Source of the DNA: Hermodice carunculata
Taxonomy: Eukaryota > Annelida > Polychaeta > Eunicida > Amphinomidae
DNA: 64,000 bases
Reading direction: 5' to 3'
NCBI GenBank assembly: GCA_964020975.1
Contig: OZ026615.1
Location: forward strand, 80,476,962-80,540,961
Shown: in pieces, positions 56,048-64,000 of the stretch
Numbering within the stretch: the first letter of the stretch is position 1
How the letters are laid out: every line of letters starts with the position of its first letter
The notes under the pieces: model-generated
Told to the model about the DNA's origin: nothing
The model's input: the letters and a program-made list of their open reading frames with translations, nothing else
The model's database searches: none
Made by a program: the position numbers and the translations under genes

Positions 56048-56945
56048 TTAAAGGATCAGACAAGCATACACCACAGTGTTATCATATAATCCTAATTCTC
56101 AGGTGACTATCAGTGCATATATAATGCATATCTATGTTAAAATATCATGTTACATATGTCTCATGAGTTACGCATTGCCTTTGAGCAAAATGCTTTATGG
56201 GAGGTTAGATGCCTGGCAAATCACTGCCTAAGTGGCATAGATTCACTGCTCCCTTTTTGGAGACTAATAAAGTTACAATCAACACATCCCCATACCCCTG
56301 TTATTTGTGTGTAGGCTTTCCCGCGACTCATGGGGCGATCTATTACATTTGGCATCGTGGACAGGATCCACAGGATGTATAATGGTGTGGCCAGACAGAC
56401 AAAGCAAGGAGATTGAGATCAGTCAAATGCCACAGCCACTGTTGAAGCAAGTTTACAGGGGACTGCGATAAAGAGGGATGTCAATTAAGATGCAACAAAG
56501 AAGTATCAATAGCATGAACCATTTGTAGATTAGATGTGTGTGTATTTTGTTTTACCACAAAGTATACATGGTATAAGCGACATCTTTATCTAGTCCTGCA
56601 AACCCAGAGACACAGCCAGCTGTTGTTGTGTTTGTTATACATGAGTGACATCTTTACATATGCCTGCAAATTTTGAAACACAGGCATATGTCATTGTGTC
56701 CATCACACGTATAGTATCATAAATATATATTTCAGGTGCTACAATGTAACTCTGTTATAATTTTTTTAGAAGACAATTGAATTTATGTGTTCTAGGAGTA
56801 TCACCTGGAGTTACAGAAAAATCGTTTTAGGTTAATGTAATGAGGTATTCATTTGTTCTATTGCCTGCATGCATTTCTTATACTTCCTGTGTTACATTCT
56901 CACCTAATCTGTGAAATAAAGTTAATTAAGATTCAAGTAAGTTAG

Positions 56946-57310
56946 GGACCAGCCAGAAATGTCAACATTTTCACATTAGTACACAGAGTACGCTTTGGGG
57001 GGAGAGAGAAAGGGGATGAGGCCAGTGTACGGGTTTTTAAATGCATGAAAACATTGATTTTTAAGATTTTTTTGTTTACCAATAAATGTCTCTTAACTTA
57101 AATATTTATGGTAATATTTGCATGAGAAGCTGATTGAGCATAAGATGCACAGCTAGGTTTTAGGGTCTGCACATGTGGCCAAACAATAGCTTTGCATTTT
57201 AGTTAAGAAAAATCAACATTTGTAAAGCACTAATTTCAAGGGAGCAGGGGGGTCCTATGAAACAGTGCTCTGTGTACTAATGTGAAAATGTTGATAACTT
57301 TGGCTGGTCC
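56946..57310. repeat. 43-bp inverted repeat pair with 280-bp spacer
   Basis: GGACCAGCC..CAACATTTTCACATTAGTAC..ACAGAG at 56946-56988 is repeated inverted at 57269-57310 with a few mismatches around AAATGT versus AAGTTA. It may be a fold-back transposon next to the pogo-like MITE. It lies in the Gypsy internal region ahead of the capsid-like part. Confidence 0.75.
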
Positions 57311-57415
57311 ATAAGCAATCTGGTAATTTCGACATCTCGAAGCAAGTAATTTTAGTTGACAATTTCAGCAGTGGTTTTGGGTACACACACACACACACAC
57401 ACACACATACATACA

Positions 57416-58156
57416 CAGTAAAACCTGTGTTAAGTGGGCACCGTTGGGACCGGGCAAAATTGCCCACTTAAGACAGGTGCCCACTAAGCAAAGGGTCAGC
57501 CCGCTGGGCCATATAATAAAGTACAAGTACATGTATATGTATGTAACAATTGGGTGGGGGGCTGCACAGGGCATTCATTTAGAACAGATTAAAAACAACA
57601 TTCTTGACATAACTCCTTTTACTAACCAGTAATTTCCTAACTAAATGAGAACTACTGATTGAAAAATTATGCATTGGAAACATTAATATCAGTGTTAAAT
57701 ACCACTTGAAAAAGTCTGTGCGACTAAATGTATGTCCTTGTAATGAAGAGTCTTCACACAGTATTTGTACACTCATCCAGAGCCTCACTAAGCCAGGTAA
57801 ATAGGTTTCGAAGGGATTACTAGAGCAACATAATGCTAAGAAAACACAGTAGCACTTGTTCTGTGCCTTTGCATCCTCCTGTTGGTAAAAAAAACAACTG
57901 CAGTGTGGCATATTATTGGGAGATTGGGAGATATTTGAAGGGTAAACAAGAAGGAAAAGATTAATCATGGTGCCCACTTAAGCAAATAGAGGTATACATG
58001 TCCTTTTAGGGTATCCACTGCCCACATAAGACAGGTGCCCTTTTAGGGGAGGGTCCATTAACATGCGACCCAATGGGAAAAAATGGGACCGGGCAAAAGT
58101 GCCCACTAAACACAGGTGCCCACTTAGCAGAGGTGCCCACTAGGACAGGTTTTACT
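57416..58156. mobile_element. pogo-like MITE candidate
   Basis: The left end reads AGTAAAACCTGTGTTAAGTG and the right end, inverted, reads AGTAAAACCTGTCCTAGTG. Both then run into GGGCACC. The motif TGCCCACT recurs inside near both ends. This TIR style resembles pogo/Tigger elements of the Tc1/mariner group, which target TA. The element is flanked by an AC tract on the left and a TA tract on the right, so the target duplication cannot be judged. No transposase is present. Confidence 0.55.
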
Positions 58157-58159
58157 ATG

Positions 58160-58214
<55 letters not shown>
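58160..58214. repeat. TA microsatellite
   Basis: Long run of TA following the pogo-like MITE. Confidence 0.95.
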
Positions 58215-58218
<4 letters not shown>

Positions 58219-58778
58219 CGGCCAAGATCTCATTTCTTAAAAAGAAGCGTTGTTGCTTGTGCTGACCCTACTGATAGAAACTGGAGAAGGAAAGGGGATC
58301 CCAATACCCTCCTATGCACCGCTGCTGCTTGCACACCAGTTTCAATTCTTGCATTTTCAGGAAAAAGAGGGCTAACTTGTACACTTCGTTTGGCAGAGTT
58401 GGACCTATGTAACACATAAGGCTTACTCCACATACCTGTATAACCATATGTACTCATCTATTACTTAAATTGTCTCTGTTGAGTCTACTTTGGTGGTCCT
58501 GGGGTAGGAATTATTTTATTTTGGGGTACTTTATGTCACACACAAACCTGGCATTATTTACTCTCAGAGAGTAAGGCCCTTGAAACAGAAGTATGTTTCA
58601 CTGGTAAGTATATATTTCCTGATCATCAGACCTGGACTTGATGGCCTGTGTAAGGTCCTGTGTCCCATGCTATTGAGAGTTCTCTGTCTGTATCTCCCTG
58701 GTCAAATATCTTGAAAAGATATTTTTAGTGGTTCCATCTTCAGGCTCTTGGAGTCACCTCTTGCTTAGTGTCTCCAAC

Positions 58779-59300
58779 ATGGCTGACTTGCAGGCTCTTA
58801 AAGAAAAGGTTAAACAGCTTGAGGCTGAAAAAACTCAAGCCACAAAATGAGCTAAATGAAGCCAAAGCAGATACCACTCCCAATACCAGACAGGTTATTT
58901 ACCTCCTGAGGGAGCAAAAAAAGGTGGACCAATTTGTTGCCAGGCCTGACCCAGAGACAGGAGAAAGTGTGACCAAGTTTATAGAAGATGTGAGCTCTGT
59001 TATGTCGTCATGGGGATTGGAAGGGAGGGAGGCAGCAGACTATGTCCTCTCCCTGTTAAAAAGGTTGGATAAGACGGAAGTCACACTTTGTCCCCATGAA
59101 GAAAGGGCACAAAGAGAAAATCTTCTCTATACTGCTTGAAGCGTTTGGGGAGTCTAGGTCAGTATTGCAGTTGCTGCGATTCTTCTATGACCAAAAGCAA
59201 AAGTCACGTGAGAGATAAGTACTCCTCATCTCTGAGATCCCAGGTGACCACCACCACAGACAGCTTCTTCAAACATCACATCCAGCTATTAGGTAAGAAA
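58779..59300 (+). pseudogene. Gypsy capsid-like region
   Basis: A helical start (ALKEKVKQLEAEK) is followed by PDPETGESVTKFIEDVSSVM and DYVLSLLKRLDKTEV, which reads like the helical capsid region of Ty3/Gypsy gag. It is part of a broken element, and the assignment rests on position and helical character. Confidence 0.5.
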
Positions 59301-60591
59301 CTTCTTTCCACTTCTGGATGGTTTAAGCTGATCACAGTTAATGGGTTAGAAGTTCCGTATGTGCCTTACCTGGGATTAGACTTTCATGTTTTGGGATGGC
59401 ATAGTCAGTGCTGAGGTGTGCTCATTATTAGAGACCCCATATTGCTGGAGTTTTAGGCACGTGAGGAAGTCATTCCAGACCTTCAAGGAATCAATGTCCT
59501 GAGGCACTGTCCTGAAATGCTACGTAATGGGATAGGATATACATACATAGAACAGGTGGGACCAGCTAGGGCTGTTGCACTGCAACAAGCACAGCAGGGT
59601 TTGCCAAGATTTCTGGAAGAGAGGATGTCAGGATCCCAGCTAGATCTCTGGCAGCAGTGAGGGCCAGGGGATGCAGGACAGGTGCTTCCAGTGCCTCCAC
59701 ATTGACTGTTGAGGCACTAAAGGGACCTGCACCTAAGGATTTGTTCACAGTGAGCACACTTACTAGTGTAGAGAATGGACATTTCTTTGTGCATGTAGTA
59801 AACCTTGATGAAGAGGATGTATGGCTGAAACCAGGGATTTGCATTCACATTATACATGCCCTTGCCACTATGGAGTCTGATGGCTCCAGTTTCATATTTG
59901 TTGCATCTCATCTCAGGAGCAGAGTTATGTTTCAGGAGACACAAGATAATGTCAATACCACAGAGACCCCATTCAAGATCTTACACCTGATGGATGCACA
60001 CCAGAAATAAGGCAGGCAATAGGGGATCTTTTCAGGCAACACACAGGTGTGTTTGCTAAGGATGACAATGATCTTAGGCTGATGGAAACCGTGAAAACAT
60101 CAGATCAGAATGATGGATGACATTGCTGCTGTCCAACCTTTTCCGAAGATACGCCCAAGTCAGTACCAAGAAGTAAAAGATCATATAAAGAAACTGATCA
60201 ATCAGAAGACCATTTGAGAGTCCATATGCAAGTCTAGCTGTCATCCGTTGAAAGAAAAGGGGGGTATGTGCCTTTGGATTGACTGTCTGAAACTGAAAAA
60301 AAGGAACAATCAAAGATGTTTTTCCATTACCAAGGACAGATGAGTTGTTAGATTCCCTTGGGGGTGGGGGTGGGGGGTGGGGGTTCCCAAACAGCTGATG
60401 CAAAACACCCTTAATAACATGGTGTTCCAAATTCTGCTCATATATCTCGACGACACCATTGTATATTCTTAAACAATATCTGAAATGATAGACGCTGGAC
60501 ATGGCATTCACGAGGCTAAAAAAGCATGGCCTGAAGTTGCTATCTGGGGTATGTTGTCTCTGGAGACGGTGTTGCTACCAACCCAGAGAAA

Positions 60592-61149
60592 GTGAGAGTA
60601 GTCAAGGAGCGGCCCATCCCAAAGAGTGTCCATGAGCTGTGGGCATTCTTGGGGGTTTGCTGGGTACTACCGAAGATTTGTCAAGGGATTTTCAAAGATA
60701 GCAAAACCCCTGCATGGGAAAGTCTTATCCTGCAATGCAGAAATGAAAGCAAGGAAGAGGCTAAGTCCACCATTCTCAGATCATTGACCTCAGAATGCAG
60801 TGAGGCCATACAGACATTGAAAGATCAATTGACCTCTGCACCAGTTTTGGGATATGCTGATTATACAAAGCCCGATGTGGTCAAGACTGATGGATACCTC
60901 CAAGGCCTGGGAGCTGTACTGTCTCAGGAACAAGATGGTTGCAAGGGAGTCATCGCATATGCAAGTACAAACTTGCGACCATCTGAGAAGAACATGTCCA
61001 ACTACAGTTCAATGAAGCTTGAACTGCTTGCACTAAAATGGGCTGTCACCAAACAGTTCAGGAGCTATTTACTTCGAATTAAATTTGTTGTTCTGACAGA
61101 CAACAATATCTTTGCCCACTTGCAGATAGCCAAAACTTTGGGCTGTTGA
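60592..61149 (+). pseudogene. Gypsy RT connection and RNase H region
   Basis: RPIPKSVHELWAFLGV is the conserved stretch at the end of the Gypsy reverse transcriptase. VVKTDGYLQGLGAVLSQEQD, KGVIAYASTNLRPSEKN and SSMKLELLALKWAV form the RNase H domain, with Asp and Glu catalytic positions visible (TD, KLELLA, LTDNN). Part of a broken element. Confidence 0.85.
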
Positions 61150-61699
61150 GCAAAACTGGGGTGTCCAAACTAGCTATCTTTGTCTATATCATACAATACC
61201 ACCCAGCCAAACAAAATGGCAATGCAGATGGCCTGTCAGGAAGGCCATATAAATCCATGTAGACAGGGCAAGCCATAAATATGGACCATGATGGTGTCAA
61301 TTGTCATTATCTGCCAAATTCAGGCCAAGTCAACTGCAGTGCAAGTTGAGCTGGGGCTACACATCTTGGAGTCTGGGTTCAGGTTGGAAACACTGGAAAT
61401 GGACAAAAGGTGGCTTGTACCTCACAGGATGCTAACCAGGATCTTCCCAGGGAGGCCAGTTCCACATACTCATTTGCATCTTACACACAAGCTGAGTAAA
61501 CTGATCTCCATAACCAAGACCCCACCATCAAAGAGTTCGTGTCCTTCTGGCATAAGAATGAAAAGCCTTCTGCAAAGTGCAGAAGAAAGGTCAATCAGGC
61601 AACCCTCACAGTGCTAAAACAGTGGCATCGCATGTCAAGTGGAAGGAACTCTGTACTGGAAAGTGACAGATCCAAAATCTGGACTGTTATGGCAGCTGG

Positions 61700-62520
61700 T
61701 ACTGTCTACACCTTTGAAGCAAACGGTGCTTGAAGCATGCCATAACAAAATGGGCCACCAAGGCATTGACAGGACGCTAACCTTAGTTTGAAAATAATGT
61801 TACTGGCCACAGATGTAGTCTGATGGTGAAAATTGGATAACAGGTTGTCAATGTTGTAGCCTGTCAAAAATGCCACAACCCAAAATTGGTAATCCAATGA
61901 GCAATCTGCTGGCAACCAAACCACTTGAAGTCCTTGCTGTTGATTATACAATGTTGGACCCTGATTCAGATGGAAAGAAAATGTCCTTGTCATGATGGAT
62001 GTTTTTACCAAGATTGCCATTGCTGTTTCCATAAGATATCAAAAGGCTGATACAAAAGCAAAGGCCCTTGCCAAGCACTGGTTTGTGGTATATTGGGATC
62101 CCTTCAGGCTACATTCTGATACTGTCCATCCATTTGAAAATGCAGTCATTGCAGAGTTTGTAAACTATATGGCATAAAGAAGTCTTGAACAACACCATAC
62201 TGCCCTGCTGGAAATGGTCAGTGTGAGCCCTTTAACAGAACACTCCATAACTTGCTAAGAGCACTTCCACAGGAAAAGAAAAGGAGGTGGCCATTGCACC
62301 TGCTAGAGCTTCTGTTTGCATACAATGCAATTCCACATGACCCTACAGGCTACTACCAATATTTTCTCATGTCTGGACTTCAGCCAACACTTTTCATTGA
62401 CTTCCACTTAGGAGTGTCAGAGCCTATTGGTGATGTTGAGAAGAATGCAGATGATTGGATGAGAGCACACAGGCAGCAACTCAGAGAGGCCCACGAAAAA
62501 GTAAGAAGCTGCTGCTAGCA
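61700..62520 (+). pseudogene. Gypsy integrase region
   Basis: NKMGHQGIDRTLTLV fits the end of the integrase zinc-binding domain. MMDVFTKIAIAVSIRYQKAD and AKALAKHWFVVYWDP fit the catalytic core start. RRWPLHLLELLFAYNAIPHD, with a downstream YQYFLMSGLQPTLFIDF, fits the core end. Part of a broken element. Confidence 0.78.
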
Positions 62521-62762
62521 AGAACATGAGTTGAAAGTGGGCCAGTGGGTGCAACTGCCAAAGTAGACCAGGGGCAGGATTAAGATTCAGGATTAATGGG
62601 ATCCCGAAGTGTATGTCATTGTAGGTAGGATGGCTTAAAATGGCCATGTCTACACTGTAAAAATGGAAGTGGACTCCAGAAAAATGTCAATATGGTTAAC
62701 TTAAGACCATGGCCAAGCCCAAGGACCAAAACAAAACCACCAATGCACACTGCTGTAAACTA

Positions 62763-63550
62763 TGTTTCAATTCAATGTAAACGTGTCAGTGTCAGACAGG
62801 ATCAACTGGTTTTGGAAGTTCTTAGTGGGTTAACATTACTCTATCTGGCATTTAGTTCTGTTCTATTTTTGGCAGCAAGAACAAAGCAAAACCATGCTGC
62901 CTCCATATGTATAATGTAAATGCAGATCTTCTTTGATATTTTTGCTGTTACTGTACAGTAGTGTTTTGTTTGAATGTATTCTTATGGTGTATTGCCCCAT
63001 CTATCTATATGGAAAGTGCATGTACAGCAGCACAGGGTTGTCACAAAACTCAAGAATCCAAGTACATGCATAAATGGGCACAGTACAGTAACCCACATAA
63101 TTATGTGTATATGTATGTAACAGTGGTCAAATAAAATAGTGAGCATGGTTATAATCCCTAGATCGCATCGTTATTTTCTTTGAATATTGATACCTATACA
63201 TGATAATGTAGCTTTAAAGGACAGACAAGCATGCACCACAGTATTATCATATAATCCTAATTCCCAGGTGACTATCAATGTATAATGCATCTCTATGTTG
63301 AAAAATATGTTACATATGTCTAATAAGTTAAGCATTGCCTCACTGTATTATGCCATATTGTAGACATAGGCCACCACTGCTTTTGAGCACAATGCTTTAT
63401 GGGATGTTAGATGCCCGTAGAACATAACTGTCTAAGTGGCACAGATTCGCCACTCCCTTTTTGGAGACTAATAAAGTTACAATCAACACATCCGCAGACC
63501 TCTGTTATTTGTGTGTAGCCTTCCCGCAACTCACAGGGCGCTCTACCACA
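62763..63550 (+). repeat. 3' LTR of the Gypsy-type fossil
   Basis: It starts TGTTTCAATTCAATGTAAAC and ends CTCTACCACA. It matches the 5' LTR from end to end (for example CATGTACAGCAGCACAGGGT and TTTTTGGAGACTAATAAAGT) with scattered differences. It lacks the MITE and the duplication of the 5' copy, so it serves as the empty-site reference. Confidence 0.82.
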
Positions 63551-64000
63551 TTAATACATATAGATGGGTGTATAGGCTACTTTAACCAACTTAAAGTGAC
63601 CAATGCTGTGGAGACAGCGTATAAAGATTTACTAGTGATAAATCCGTTTTTCTGGTCGTTTTCCCCTTTGGAAACTTCCAATACTACAAAACTAGAGTGA
63701 AGAAGAAAAATATGCAGCGTGTTGGTAAAATAAAAAAAAAAAAAGCCACAGGTTAAAAAGCCAGGTGAAGAATGATGAAACGTAAGTCAAGGTAGCTCTT
63801 GCAGCAACAAACAATTGTACTTTTAAGCAAACTTAGAAACTGCCACAGTTTAGCCTATATTAAGAATAGAAACTGGTTTGATAGTCAAAGAAAACTTGTG
63901 TTAATTGACAGAAGCTTTTCCCCAATGGCAAGTGGGCCGCTGCCTGAGCACTGCAGTGATCACTGAATGTGAATGCAATGGTGAGCGCACAAGTACTGCC
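63551..64000. other. flank of the LTR element, no feature seen
   Basis: Sequence outside the 3' LTR. No target duplication, exon or repeat was recognised. Confidence 0.4.

Larger units (their letters stand above)
55201..56347 (+). repeat. 5' LTR of the Gypsy-type fossil
   Basis: It starts TGTTTCATTTCAATGTAAAT and ends near CTATTACA, followed by TTTGGCATCGTGGACAGG, the kind of sequence expected at the primer-binding side. It is 1147 bp, against 788 bp for the 3' LTR. The excess is explained by an internal tandem duplication (55521-55764) and a 244-bp MITE (55804-56047). An AATAAAG signal sits near its end (56267). Confidence 0.8.
55201..63550 (+). mobile_element. Ty3/Gypsy-type LTR retrotransposon fossil
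   Basis: This is an 8.3-kb LTR element, antisense to ADCY10, with diverged LTRs at 55201-56347 and 62763-63550. The domain order is capsid-like (about 58780-59300), protease or linker region (about 59650-60000), RT connection and RNase H (about 60590-61150), and integrase (about 61700-62520), which is the Gypsy order. It is broken in many places (ten or more). The LTRs differ visibly by substitutions and insertions, so it is old. Nested inside are a pogo-like MITE, a long inverted repeat and simple repeats. No clear target-site duplication was found. Confidence 0.85.

Noticed and set aside
58213-58457. Overlapping frames on both strands after the TA tract
   Set aside because: No recognisable domain and no support from composition; within the Gypsy internal region.

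Overview
This is animal nuclear DNA, most likely from a marine invertebrate (amphioxus, hemichordate, echinoderm or mollusc grade; I cannot choose between them). The signs are a host gene cut into short exons with GT..AG introns of several kb, several classes of eukaryotic retroelements, and dispersed repeats ending in GACGGACGG-type tails. I see no bacterial-style operon, no CRISPR array, no rRNA and no convincing tRNA.

The one host gene recognised is on the minus strand. It is soluble adenylyl cyclase (ADCY10/sAC), and eight exons of it can be placed between 50576 and 3244: 50500-50576, 41514-41703, 27638-27690, 25105-25270, 20241-20433, 17278-17364, 8063-8340 and 3244-3376. Their splice phases are mutually consistent. 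Together they encode the end of the second cyclase domain (C2), the linker, and the P-loop NTPase with its Walker A and Walker B motifs. The upstream exons (C1 and the start of C2) and the long C-terminal part were not found. They lie outside the window or were missed.

Almost everything else is intron filled with mobile DNA. From left to right: unclassified retroelement-like sequence and a minisatellite (1-2330); a 67-bp-arm hairpin 81 nt past a splice donor (3011-3162); dispersed non-autonomous repeats and minisatellites (5-18 kb), including a hAT-like candidate at 11.05-14.41 kb; a hammerhead ribozyme (18878-18919) and a Penelope endonuclease fossil (19.3-19.76 kb); DIRS-like fossil A (22.0-24.8 kb); DIRS-like fossil C (28.6-29.6 kb); DIRS-like fossil B (30.86-40.75 kb), split by a nearly intact CR1-group LINE (31.6-36.9 kb); a second hammerhead ribozyme (41382-41420); a broken Penelope-like element (41.84-48.52 kb), itself split by a composite non-autonomous repeat (43.1-45.2 kb); a palindrome-rich minisatellite (52.4-53.45 kb); and a broken Ty3/Gypsy-type LTR element (55.2-63.55 kb) carrying nested MITEs.

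The most interesting signal is the pair of hammerhead motifs. Both lie on the strand from which ADCY10 is transcribed, inside its introns, and one is only 93 nt downstream of a splice donor. Each has a fully conserved core and a self-complementary minimal stem III (ACUAGU or ACCGGU). This is the architecture known from Penelope elements and retrozymes that cleave as dimers.
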